NCBI GenBank assembly: GCA_025934485.1
Contig: JAICXX010000014.1
Coordinates: forward strand, 1-64,000
Direction: 5' to 3'
Source of the DNA: Chitinophagaceae bacterium
Lineage (GTDB): Bacteria; Bacteroidota; Bacteroidia; Chitinophagales; Chitinophagaceae
Length of the DNA: 64,000 bases
The position numbers and the translations under genes are program-made. Below, one piece after another: positions 8,908 to 17,689 of this stretch. Every line of letters begins with the position of its first letter. The stretch's first letter is position 1. The notes below the pieces were generated by a model. The model worked only from the letters and a program-made list of their open reading frames with translations, searched no databases and was not told the DNA's origin.

Positions 8908-9852
8908 TCAAAACTCTTTTGGTATAAAGAATTTATTTTTCTCTCTTAGCAGATCACCATCGTAGAGCTCGAAACGATACCAGCCGGAGTGCTGGAAGTT
9001 GGTCTTATCGAGGATAAGCGAAGGGTCTTTGATCTCCGACAGCTCGAACAGGAGTTTGCCTGTCTCATCGAAGAATTTTACGGCATAGTGTCTTTTGGAC
9101 GCTTCGGGCAGGGTAATATGAATATTGCCATATTTCCCCGTGTAGACAAAGGGGGAGACCCTGTAGACCTCTTTTGGGACAAAGGGTTTGATGACCAGGG
9201 TGTCCCCGTTGACAAAGATGATCGTGTCTTTGGAGTGGCGGAGGACCGAATCGCGAAAGGCCTGGATAGCCGTGCCGGGCAACTTACCCAGCTGGGTATC
9301 ACCCCTGCGAACGAAGATGGAACTGGCGATCGCGAGCTCTGGTGAGCCATGGATGGTTGATGGCAGTTTCAAACTGTTCCTGGACCTGCTGTCCGCGGGG
9401 GAGAGGAACATGACGCGATTATCCTCCGGTAGGACGATGGTATTATCAGCATGGTCGGTATTGATGCCATGATCGGCATTATCCGCCTTAACCGTTGCGA
9501 CGGTTTCGCCGGTATTTGCGCGAGGACGCTGGGAGCGGGAAAACAGGTATTTGCCGTTATCCAGGACGATGAAAAGCCGGTAATAGAAATTGGGATGCGG
9601 CGCCTTGTTATCCACCGCGCCGTTCTCCGGCAGATGGGGATCCGGGACGGTGATGAGCGTCGTAAAATCCCTGAGGCTGTCCGACGAGCGCTGGATACTG
9701 ATCTGGGAGACAACGGGATAATTGTTGTGCCAGCTGATGAGGATCTTTCCAGGGCCGCGTGCGGTGGCGATGAACCGGGGAAGCGTGTCCTGTGCCCGGA
9801 GGACAACTGTAAGAAAGACGCCGATAAACAGTAATCCTGCGGTCCTATGCAT
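8908..9852 (-). CDS. Secreted protein with fibronectin type III-like region, function unknown
   Basis: Signal peptide plus PRFIATARGPGKILISWHNNYPVVSQISIQRSSDS pattern. Confidence 0.65.
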   Translation of the reverse strand: MHRTAGLLFIGVFLTVVLRAQDTLPRFIATARGPGKILISWHNNYPVVSQISIQRSSDSLRDFTTLITVPDPHLPENGAVDNKAPHPNFYYRLFIVLDNGKYLFSRSQRPRANTGETVATVKADNADHGINTDHADNTIVLPEDNRVMFLSPADSRSRNSLKLPSTIHGSPELAIASSIFVRRGDTQLGKLPGTAIQAFRDSVLRHSKDTIIFVNGDTLVIKPFVPKEVYRVSPFVYTGKYGNIHITLPEASKRHYAVKFFDETGKLLFELSEIKDPSLILDKTNFQHSGWYRFELYDGDLLREKNKFFIPKEF

Positions 9853-9910
9853 GGCGGCAAAGTTACAAATTCCGGGCCTAAAATTGGTTCGCGGGGAGGG
9901 GAGCCGGATG

Positions 9911-10792
9911 CTAAAAAAGTAGTCGGCCCGGGGCGAGCGAGCGGTTGCCCTGGAGACCGCCGCTGTGGATGATCAATAGACGCGAGTGGGCGGGAAAAAA
10001 ATGGCGGCGAAGGCTATCGGTTACGGCATAGAACAATTTCCCGGTGTAGACAATGTCGGTGGGGATGGCGGAGCGGGTATAGAGCTCGTTGATGAAATCG
10101 AGTAATTCCCCGGGATGCCGGGCATAGCCGCCGAAATGATAGCCGGGCAGAAGCCGGGCGCGGCCGGCTTGTTCCGGAGTCAGGATACCAGTGCGGTCGA
10201 TGGCTGAAATCGTCTCCAGACCTTTTAACACGGGTACGCCGATCACCAGGGTTCCCGGATGCGATGCCCGCACCAGACCGAGGAAGGTGGTACCGGTGCC
10301 GACGGCGCATAAAATATGCGTGTAAGATCGGGCATCTATTTTGCTTAGAATTGTTTCGCTGCCGATAATTCCCGGCAAACCGCCGCCGCCTTCGGGGATG
10401 ATATAAGCGCCGGGATAGCGACGGTCTTTTAGATACTGTGTTTTTTGAGCGTATTGTTCCCGGGTGATGAATTCCAACTGCATGCCATAGCCTGCTGCTT
10501 CCTGCAAGGTTGCAGAGAGGGTTGATGACCGTTCGCCGCGGATGATGCCGATGGACGGGAGACCGGCTTGCTGCGCAGCGAAGGCGGTTGCGACGAGGTG
10601 GTTCGACCAGGCGCCGCCGAAGGTGAGGAGGCGTGAGTGGCCGGCCAGTTCGAGATGCCGGTGGAGTTTGAACCATTTGTTCCCCGAGAGCACAGGGTGC
10701 AGCAGATCCAGGCGCAGCACGTCGGCTTCGATGTGTTGTGCGGTCAGTTCCGGCAGGTTTAGCGGATCGCTTTGGAGTGCTGGAGGTTTCAA
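9911..10792 (-). CDS. PLP-dependent deaminase, ACC deaminase/D-cysteine desulfhydrase family (TTG start)
   Basis: LHPVLSGNKWFKLHRHLE...LTFGGAWSNHLVATAFAA...GTGTTFLGL. Confidence 0.9.
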   Translation of the reverse strand: MKPPALQSDPLNLPELTAQHIEADVLRLDLLHPVLSGNKWFKLHRHLELAGHSRLLTFGGAWSNHLVATAFAAQQAGLPSIGIIRGERSSTLSATLQEAAGYGMQLEFITREQYAQKTQYLKDRRYPGAYIIPEGGGGLPGIIGSETILSKIDARSYTHILCAVGTGTTFLGLVRASHPGTLVIGVPVLKGLETISAIDRTGILTPEQAGRARLLPGYHFGGYARHPGELLDFINELYTRSAIPTDIVYTGKLFYAVTDSLRRHFFPAHSRLLIIHSGGLQGNRSLAPGRLLF

Positions 10793-10834
10793 CGTAATGC
10801 TTTATTTTCGTGTCCTAAATTTAAAATTGTCATA

Positions 10835-11734
10835 ATGCAACCAACCCTTTTGATCTTAGCTGCCGGCATGGCCTCCCGTTATGGAAGTATGAAACAGATA
10901 CAAGGATTCGGACCCGGTGGTGAAACGATAATGGATTATTCCATCTACGATGCCATCCGGGCGGGATTTACAAAGGTAGTGTTCATTATCCGGAAAGATT
11001 TTGCCGATGATTTCAAGGCGCTCATGGAACCCAAGCTAAAGGGGAAGGTTGCCATCGACTATGTTTACCAGGATCTGCACAGTTTCACCGGTGCTTACCC
11101 TGTGCCTGCGGACCGGACCAAGCCCTGGGGTACGGCGCATGCCGTTCTCTGTGCGAGGGATGCGATCAAGGAGCCCTTTGCGGTGATCAACGCGGATGAT
11201 TTCTATGGCCGGGATGCGTTCGAGAAGGCCTACAAGTTCCTTACAAAGGAAGTGGACCCGAAGACGCAAAGTATCATCGGGTACGAACTGGCCAAGACCC
11301 TGAGCGACAATGGAACGGTAAGCCGCGGCGTCTGCCAGGTAGATGCATCGGGCAACCTGGTCTCTATTGCTGAGCGGACCAAGATCTACCAGGATGGGGA
11401 CAAGATCACGTATGAGGAAGGGGATAAAAAATTCACGGTGCCTTTCGATTCGCAGGTTTCGATGAATTTCTGGGGTTTTGACGCCAGCATCTTTCCATAT
11501 CTCGAGAAATTGTTTGGAGAGTTCCTGAAGGAGCAGGGTACGAATCCCAAGGCCGAGTTCTTTATACCGATCATCGGCGATAAGTATATCAAAGAAGGGA
11601 AGGGGGTGATCAAGGTGATCCCGACGTCGGCAAAATGGTTTGGCGTGACTTACAAAGAAGATGCACCGGGGGTGCAGGAGAGCTTGAACGCGTTGATCAA
11701 GAAGGGAGAATATCCGAATAATCTCTGGAAATAA
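10835..11734 (+). CDS. NDP-sugar pyrophosphorylase/nucleotidyltransferase family protein
   Basis: LLILAAGMASRYGSMKQIQGFGPGGETIMDYSIYDA; ATG at 10835. Confidence 0.9.
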   Translation: MQPTLLILAAGMASRYGSMKQIQGFGPGGETIMDYSIYDAIRAGFTKVVFIIRKDFADDFKALMEPKLKGKVAIDYVYQDLHSFTGAYPVPADRTKPWGTAHAVLCARDAIKEPFAVINADDFYGRDAFEKAYKFLTKEVDPKTQSIIGYELAKTLSDNGTVSRGVCQVDASGNLVSIAERTKIYQDGDKITYEEGDKKFTVPFDSQVSMNFWGFDASIFPYLEKLFGEFLKEQGTNPKAEFFIPIIGDKYIKEGKGVIKVIPTSAKWFGVTYKEDAPGVQESLNALIKKGEYPNNLWK

Positions 11735-11740
11735 GCAGTA

Positions 11741-11766
11741 AAAAGGCCCGCCTCGGCGGGCCTTTT
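11741..11766. terminator. Bidirectional intrinsic terminator between convergent genes
   Basis: AAAAGGCCCGCCtcGGCGGGCCTTTT perfect stem with flanking A/T tracts. Confidence 0.93.
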
Positions 11767-11769
11767 CAA

Positions 11770-12867
11770 TTAGTTACTTTTCACGATGAAGATATAATCT
11801 TCGAGGCGTTTGAGCTGTGTTTTCCGCTCCATGCCTTTGATAAAGCTGTTGGTAGGGATCTTGAGGTGACTCAGCGTGCTGTCCGTGGTCTGCAGGGTGC
11901 TATCGGCGCGCATGGCGTCGAGAGCCTGGAAAATATTCCTGGAACGAACCGCGAAGACCATACCCTGAGCATTTTGCTGGGTAGAGCTTACCATGCCGAC
12001 GACTTCGCCATCGTTGTTGAGTACCGGGGTACCGCTGTTGCCGGGATTGGCGGCAATGGTCAGCTGGAAGTTCGTGGTGTCACCCTGGTAGCCGGTGTTG
12101 GCGCTCATATAACCTTTTCCATAAACGATCTCGGGGCGGGGGTAACCCAGGGTGAAGACGTCTTCACCCATATCGGCGCCCGTCTTGCTGATGCCGTAGG
12201 GCAGGGAAGCGAAGGCGTGATAGGTCGTGTCCTCGATCTTGAGGAGCGCGAGGTCGGCCTGATGGTCCACCTGGATGATCCTGGCGTGGTATTCTCCGAG
12301 GGTATTCTGTACTTCGACCTGGGTGGCATTTTTGAAGATATGGGCAGCCGTGATCAGGTAGCCTTTGCCATCTATGAGGAAGCCAGTACCGCCGCGGCTA
12401 AAGGAAGGAGCCGGCGTTTCGGTTGAGTTCACCTTGTTGTCGAGCTTGTTCAGCTTATACCCCTGGGCCGCGATCTGTCCGCTGAGGTATTCGAGCTGTG
12501 AAGGTTTTACCTTGGGGGAAAGCAGGGAAACGAGGCCGCTGATCACGAGGGCAGTGATGCCGGCGATGGAGGCGGCGACGAAGACCGTGCGTTTGTATTT
12601 CTTCCAGAGGGTCACGACGATAGCGGGCCGTTGTTCGGCGGCGCCGCCTTCCCGGACGAACTGGTTATGAATTTCTTTCAGCTGGTTTTTGAACCGGCTG
12701 GTAACACCGTATTGGGTGAATTTATCCAGGAATAAGGAATGTTCGACGACGAGCTGGTCCACCTCCGGATTGGTATTACGGAGATGTTCGAACAATGCTT
12801 TTTCTTCGGGGGGCATTTCCCCGCGGATATAGCGTTCGACAGCGTCTAACAGGGTGGTGTCTTGCAT
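11770..12867 (-). CDS. Membrane-anchored trypsin-like (S1C/HtrA-type) serine protease with cytosolic N-terminal domain
   Basis: Cytosolic N-term, TM VFVAASIAGITALVISGLVSLL, catalytic ITAAHIF / HQADLALLKI / NPGNSGTPVL. Confidence 0.9.
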   Translation of the reverse strand: MQDTTLLDAVERYIRGEMPPEEKALFEHLRNTNPEVDQLVVEHSLFLDKFTQYGVTSRFKNQLKEIHNQFVREGGAAEQRPAIVVTLWKKYKRTVFVAASIAGITALVISGLVSLLSPKVKPSQLEYLSGQIAAQGYKLNKLDNKVNSTETPAPSFSRGGTGFLIDGKGYLITAAHIFKNATQVEVQNTLGEYHARIIQVDHQADLALLKIEDTTYHAFASLPYGISKTGADMGEDVFTLGYPRPEIVYGKGYMSANTGYQGDTTNFQLTIAANPGNSGTPVLNNDGEVVGMVSSTQQNAQGMVFAVRSRNIFQALDAMRADSTLQTTDSTLSHLKIPTNSFIKGMERKTQLKRLEDYIFIVKSN

Positions 12868-12901
12868 CGGGGCCACTTATTTTTTTAACTGACAGAATTA
12901 T

Positions 12902-13459
12902 TTATTTCAACTGATTGAATATCTTTTTCAACCGCATCAGGCATTTGTACTTCTGGTTCTTTGCGTTGTCTGCATTCGTGTAGCCGAAATCGCCTGCAAT
13001 TTCGACCATGCTCCTTTTTTCAAGGTAATAGGCTTCCAACAGACTTTTGCAGGGTTCGCCGAGGCTGTTCATGGATTGCTCCATCAGGAGGAAATCCTTG
13101 TTTCGCTGCTCGTGCGCTTCCAGCTCTTCTTCAACGGGTACGGTTTGTTCGAGGTTTTCTACCTCGGGCGAGACCTTGCGGTGCATTTGGTTCAGTCGTT
13201 TGAGCCAAAGCCGGCGGCAGACGGAATACAGATAGGTCTTTAGCTGGCTATTGAGCTCAAAAGAGCCTGAAGTTACCTTTTCGTACAGCACGATCATGGC
13301 TTCCTGGAAGATGTCGCGGGCATCGTCGGGGTATCCACTGTTGCTGAGTATCAGGGACTGCACCATGTTGTAGTGTTGCCGGTAGATCGTCTCGATGGCC
13401 TTTCGATCGTTTTGAGCCAGTCCTTCGAGTAATTTTTGGTCGTTGATCTCTGTCCTCAC
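12902..13459 (-). CDS. ECF-type RNA polymerase sigma factor (GTG start)
   Basis: DDARDIFQEAMIVLYEKV (region 2) and EAYYLEKRSMVEIAGDFGYTNADNAKNQKYKCLMRLK (region 4). Confidence 0.93.
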   Translation of the reverse strand: MRTEINDQKLLEGLAQNDRKAIETIYRQHYNMVQSLILSNSGYPDDARDIFQEAMIVLYEKVTSGSFELNSQLKTYLYSVCRRLWLKRLNQMHRKVSPEVENLEQTVPVEEELEAHEQRNKDFLLMEQSMNSLGEPCKSLLEAYYLEKRSMVEIAGDFGYTNADNAKNQKYKCLMRLKKIFNQLK

Positions 13460-13674
13460 GCGTTGTACTATGCTTTAATACCCAAATTAAACATTCGTAA
13501 CCCAAACTACCCGTGATAATTCAAAAAAAAGCATGCGGCCCCTTATTGTTAACCCAATATGTATTATGATTAGGAATATATAAAAAAGGCTGATCCGGGC
13601 GGGTTACTTTTCTTTCAAGCGGGTATTAATCCCACGAAACCATTCAATTAACGTTAATTTAAAACAATCTCACA

Positions 13675-13878
13675 ATGAAAAAATTCTTGTTTGTAGCCGC
13701 TATCGCCGCTTTCGCCGCATGTAACAACAGCTCCAGCACCGAAGCTAAGGCTGATTCCTCCAAGATGGCTGTTGACAGCTCCAAGATGTCTGCTGATTCC
13801 AGCAAGATGTCCGCTGACAGCTCGAAGATGGCTGCTGATACCAGCAAAATGGCTGCTGACACTTCCAAGAAGAAATAA
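13675..13878 (+). CDS. Small lipoprotein made of 7-residue repeats
   Basis: Signal peptide with lipobox AFAAC then DSSKMAV/DSSKMSA/DSSKMSA/DSSKMAA/DTSKMAA/DTSKKK. Confidence 0.85.
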   Translation: MKKFLFVAAIAAFAACNNSSSTEAKADSSKMAVDSSKMSADSSKMSADSSKMAADTSKMAADTSKKK

Positions 13879-13902
13879 GTCTTTATAGGCAAGCAATCGT
13901 TA

Positions 13903-13938
13903 GAGGCCGTCCCCGAGAGGGGACGGCCTCTGATTTTT
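13903..13938 (+). terminator. Intrinsic terminator of the heptad-repeat lipoprotein gene
   Basis: GAGGCCGTCCCCgagaGGGGACGGCCTC followed by TGATTTTTT. Confidence 0.95.
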
Positions 13939-14039
13939 TGGGCCGGCTTCCTATGGGAGAAAGTAGTCGCCTGCCCAAAAATCTAATGATGGCCCTTCGG
14001 GCAGCGGACCTGTGGTCCGCTTTGGGCCGTAGCCGGTTG

Positions 14040-15266
14040 CTATCGTTTTTTCTCCGGGTTGGGGAGGAAGGCGGTGAGCATACCCAGGAGGGGGAGGAAG
14101 GCGCAGAGGTGAAAGACGTGGCGGATGCTGGTTTGGTCGGCGAGCCGGCCGAGGACGGCGGCGCCGATGCCGCCCATGCCGAAGGCGAGGCCGAAGAAGA
14201 GGCCGCCGATAAGCCCCACCTTACCCGGCACCAGTTCCTGGGCGTAGACGAGGATGGCGGAGAAGGCCGAAGCCAGGATGACGCCGATGACTGCGGAGAG
14301 AACGCCGGTCCAGAAGAGGTTGGCATAGGGCAGCATGAGGGTGAAGGGGGCGACGCCGAGGATGGAGAACCAGATGACGTATTTGCGGCCGACGCGGTCG
14401 CCGATGGGGCCGCCGATCATGGTGCCGGCGGCAACGGCGAAGAGAAAGAGGAAGAGCATCATCTGGGACGTCTGTACCGAGACGTGAAATTTATCCAGCA
14501 GGTAAAAGGTATAATAGCTGCTCATGCTGGCCATATAAAAGTATTTGGAGAAGATGAGCACGAGGAGGATGAGCAGGGCGGTAGCCACGCGGAGCTTTGA
14601 GAATGGCAGGGGTTCGGCCGGGGCTGCGGTGCGTTTTTTACGGTTGCCGAGATTGCGGCTATACCAGCCGGCGGTGCGCAGGAGGATGCCGATGGCAAGG
14701 AGCGCGAAAAGTCCGAACCAGATGATATTGGACTGGCCATAGGGTGCCACGATCTGCGCGGCGAGAAGGGGGCCCAGGGAAGCCCCGGCATTGCCGCCGA
14801 GCTGAAAGATGGATTGGGCCAGACCGCGTTTGCCGCCGGAGGCGAGATAGGCCAACCGGCTGGCTTCGGGATGAAAGATCGAAGAGCCGACGCCGACGAG
14901 GGCGACCGATAGGAGCACCATGGAAAAGCTCGAGGCGCGGGACAGCAGCACGAGACCCACGAGTGTGAAGCACATGCCGGCGGCGAGCGAATAGGGTTGC
15001 GGTCTTTTATCGGTGTAGAGTCCCACGAAGGGTTGCAGCAGCGAAGCGGTGAGCTGAAAGGCAAAGGTGACGAGGCCGAGCTGGCCGAAGTCGAGGTGGA
15101 GGGATTTCTTTAATAAGGGATAGGTGGAGGGAATAAGGGATTGCATCGTGTCATTCAGCATATGGGAGATGCTGATGGCCAAAAGGATGGAGAACACGGT
15201 TTTTTGGACCGTTTGGTCTGCGGCTGCCGTGGCGGCGTTTGTCGGTGGGGCGGTAGTCGAGCTCAT
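14040..15266 (-). CDS. MFS transporter (fosmidomycin-resistance-like)
   Basis: Polytopic; SHMLNDTMQSLIPSTYPLLKKSLHLDFGQLGLVTFAFQLTASLLQPFVGLYTDKRPQP. Confidence 0.92.
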   Translation of the reverse strand: MSSTTAPPTNAATAAADQTVQKTVFSILLAISISHMLNDTMQSLIPSTYPLLKKSLHLDFGQLGLVTFAFQLTASLLQPFVGLYTDKRPQPYSLAAGMCFTLVGLVLLSRASSFSMVLLSVALVGVGSSIFHPEASRLAYLASGGKRGLAQSIFQLGGNAGASLGPLLAAQIVAPYGQSNIIWFGLFALLAIGILLRTAGWYSRNLGNRKKRTAAPAEPLPFSKLRVATALLILLVLIFSKYFYMASMSSYYTFYLLDKFHVSVQTSQMMLFLFLFAVAAGTMIGGPIGDRVGRKYVIWFSILGVAPFTLMLPYANLFWTGVLSAVIGVILASAFSAILVYAQELVPGKVGLIGGLFFGLAFGMGGIGAAVLGRLADQTSIRHVFHLCAFLPLLGMLTAFLPNPEKKR

Positions 15267-15280
15267 GATGGTCGGGATAT

Positions 15281-15973
15281 TTAGGCTGGACGGGAGATCT
15301 TTTCTGCATATTGCCAGGCTTTTTTAGGGTCCTTGTCAATAATGCTTTGTAACAATTGTTCGTGCAGGTGCTGGGATGCCACGAACCGGTCCGTGGTAAG
15401 ATAGGTCTGGCGGAAATGGCGGCCCATTTGTTCGGCCACGGTTCGATACAGATCCGCGAGGATATCGTTGCGGGCGGCAACGGCCATGGCTACGTGAAAA
15501 CGGATATCGACGGCGATGGCTTCCTGGGTATCGCCGTTGCGCGCGGCGCTTTTGCGCTCGTCCAGCAGGGACTGCATTTTGGTGATGTCCTTGCGGGTCC
15601 GGAGCAGGGCGGCCTTTTCGGCGATCTTCATTTCGAGCAGCTGCCGGACCTCGTCCAGATCGTCGGCGGAAGCGCGCTTCAATCGCTGGGGCAGCGGTTC
15701 GGCGATGCCGCGTTGTGCTTCCACCATGGTTCCGGAGCCCTGCCGGACGGTCACCAGACCGGTGTTGGCGAGGATGCGGATGGCTTCACGGATGGTGCTG
15801 CGGCCGACGCCGAATTGCGCCATCAGTTCGGGTTCCGAGGGCAGCTTGTCGCCGGCCTGGTAGGCGCCGAGGGAGAGCTGTCGCTGCAGGCGGCCGACGA
15901 CGGCGTCGGCGAGCGAATGACGGGGAAGGGGTGTTGAAGGGGATTTTTTCATCTCATGATTTGGCTTTTTCAT
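15281..15973 (-). CDS. GntR/FadR family transcriptional regulator
   Basis: YQAGDKLPSEPELMAQFGVGRSTIREAIRILANTGLVTVRQGSGTMV wHTH plus FCD domain. Confidence 0.95.
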   Translation of the reverse strand: MKKPNHEMKKSPSTPLPRHSLADAVVGRLQRQLSLGAYQAGDKLPSEPELMAQFGVGRSTIREAIRILANTGLVTVRQGSGTMVEAQRGIAEPLPQRLKRASADDLDEVRQLLEMKIAEKAALLRTRKDITKMQSLLDERKSAARNGDTQEAIAVDIRFHVAMAVAARNDILADLYRTVAEQMGRHFRQTYLTTDRFVASQHLHEQLLQSIIDKDPKKAWQYAEKISRPA

Positions 15974-16040
15974 CGTATCATCTGATGACTTGAGAACAAA
16001 AATAGAAAAAAAGGTCGTTAGATCGGAAAATTTTTTTCCT

Positions 16041-16070
16041 GAGCCGCCGCGGGCGGCTCGTCCGAAGGAC
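16041..16070. repeat. Two adjacent short hairpins
   Basis: GAGCCGCC-gcg-GGCGGCTC followed immediately by GTCC-gaa-GGAC. Confidence 0.8.
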
Positions 16071-16084
16071 AGACATTAACGTTT

Positions 16085-16126
16085 TGCCGGGGATGTACTA
16101 ATTTTCCGGGCAGGACATCCCCGGCA
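16085..16126. repeat. 12-bp perfect inverted repeat (hairpin) just after the receiver gene stop codon
   Basis: TGCCGGGGATGT-18 nt-ACATCCCCGGCA. Confidence 0.85.
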
Positions 16127-16128
16127 TA

Positions 16129-16596
16129 TTACCGGTTCAGACGGTACAGAACATAGAGCGAGTGGAGCATGGGGGAGAGATAGCATTCGCCCTGGAGGAG
16201 ACGATACCAGGCGGTGCGGATCTCGTCCGCACCTTCGTGTTTGTGGATGCAGGCGTCGATCCCGTCGCCGATCTTGCTGATGAGGACGGGGTCATAGTCT
16301 TCGGTATAGATCATGATCCGCGCGCCGGGATATTTCGCTTTTAGTTCCGCCGCGGGAAGCAGATAGCCGTCGGTGGAATGGGCTTCGCCAGATCCGAGGA
16401 AGCCTTCTTCGCCAGATCCGAGGATGATGAGATCGTAGGACCGCTTTTGGGATTCGGAAGAAGAAAGGGCGGTGAGTACATGGTCGGCGTGGTCTATTTG
16501 TACAGCCGGGTGCACAGAACGAAGCGTTTCCCGGAGGCCGACGACGATGAGCGGCATTTCATCAATTATAAGGACGGAATTGAATGTTAGTGACAT
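16129..16596 (-). CDS. Stand-alone atypical response-regulator receiver protein (no HTH)
   Basis: MSLTFNSVLIIDEMPLIVVGLRETLRS...YDLIILGSGEEGFLGSGEA...IMIYTEDYD...CIHKHEGADEI. Confidence 0.8.
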   Translation of the reverse strand: MSLTFNSVLIIDEMPLIVVGLRETLRSVHPAVQIDHADHVLTALSSSESQKRSYDLIILGSGEEGFLGSGEAHSTDGYLLPAAELKAKYPGARIMIYTEDYDPVLISKIGDGIDACIHKHEGADEIRTAWYRLLQGECYLSPMLHSLYVLYRLNR

Positions 16597-16684
16597 CTGT
16601 TGCAAAGGTCTATAAAAATACGGGAAGCATCGGTATGTGTTTACCTGTATATTTGCTCCTCTAATCATACTAGTTGCTATAATT

Positions 16685-17689
16685 ATGCGGATTGCGATCA
16701 ATGGAATGGGCCGGATCGGCCGGTTGCTGGCGAGGCGGTTGCTTTCGCTGGAGGGCATCGAACTGGTAGCCGTCAATGACATTATGGAGCCCGAGAACCT
16801 GGCGTATCTGTTGCGGTATGATTCCGTATACGGAACGCTGCCTATGTCTTTGTCTTACATCGACGGACAGATAATGGTGGGGGAGAAGCGTTTCGCGGTC
16901 TTTCAGCAAGGGGACCCGGTGAAGCTGCCCTGGGCGGAACTGGAAGTGGACATCGTGCTGGAATGTTCCGGCAGTTTTACGCACACATCGTCTTCTGGTC
17001 CGGCGGCGGCCATTCATCTTCGTGCAGGTGCGCGGAAGGTATTGTTGTCGACCACGGGATCGCCGGATCTGCCGTTGTTGATCTATGGGTTCAACAACCA
17101 TTTGCTGACACCGGCCGTGGATATCGTGGCGCCGGGTGGATGTATGACCAACTGTTCGACGCATGTGCTGAAGCTGTTGGATCAGCCCGGCATCGAGTCG
17201 GCGCAGGTGAATATCCTGCATTCCTATACCTCCCGGCAGGAACTGGTGGATGCGCCGCACGCGCCATACCGGCGGGGCCGTGCGGCAGCGGAGTCGATCA
17301 TACCGGTGGAGATCGATCTGGCGGGTTCGCTGGAACGGTTGTTGCCGGCGCTAAAGGGCAGGATCGCGACAGTGTCGACGCGGGTGCCGGTGGCTAATGG
17401 GGCCATGGCGGATTTTACCGTCCAGTTGCAAACGTCCGTGACGGCGGGGGATGTGAATGCGCTGTTCCGCCAGGCTGCGGAGCGGGAATACAAGGGTATC
17501 CTGGAGTATACCGAGGAGCCGTTGGTATCGCTGGACATCAAGGGGAACACGCATTCGTGTGTCGTCGACGGAACATTGACGTCTGTGGTTGGACGTCAGT
17601 TGAAACTGATCGCCTGGTTCGATAACGAATATGGGTATACGAGCCGGATGATCGATTGGCTTTTTTACTGGAAAAAATTGATTATATGA
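16685..17689 (+). CDS. Glyceraldehyde-3-phosphate/erythrose-4-phosphate dehydrogenase family protein
   Basis: MRIAINGMGRIGRLLARR, GGCMTNCSTHVLKLLD, HSYTSRQELVDAPHAPYRRGRAAAESIIPV, WFDNEYGYTSRM. Confidence 0.9.
   Translation: MRIAINGMGRIGRLLARRLLSLEGIELVAVNDIMEPENLAYLLRYDSVYGTLPMSLSYIDGQIMVGEKRFAVFQQGDPVKLPWAELEVDIVLECSGSFTHTSSSGPAAAIHLRAGARKVLLSTTGSPDLPLLIYGFNNHLLTPAVDIVAPGGCMTNCSTHVLKLLDQPGIESAQVNILHSYTSRQELVDAPHAPYRRGRAAAESIIPVEIDLAGSLERLLPALKGRIATVSTRVPVANGAMADFTVQLQTSVTAGDVNALFRQAAEREYKGILEYTEEPLVSLDIKGNTHSCVVDGTLTSVVGRQLKLIAWFDNEYGYTSRMIDWLFYWKKLII

Noticed and set aside
13654-13896. Two minus-strand repeat ORFs (80 and 77 aa) opposite the heptad lipoprotein
   Set aside because: Repeats are an automatic consequence of the 21-nt sense-strand repeats; the sense ORF has a lipobox signal peptide and its own terminator.
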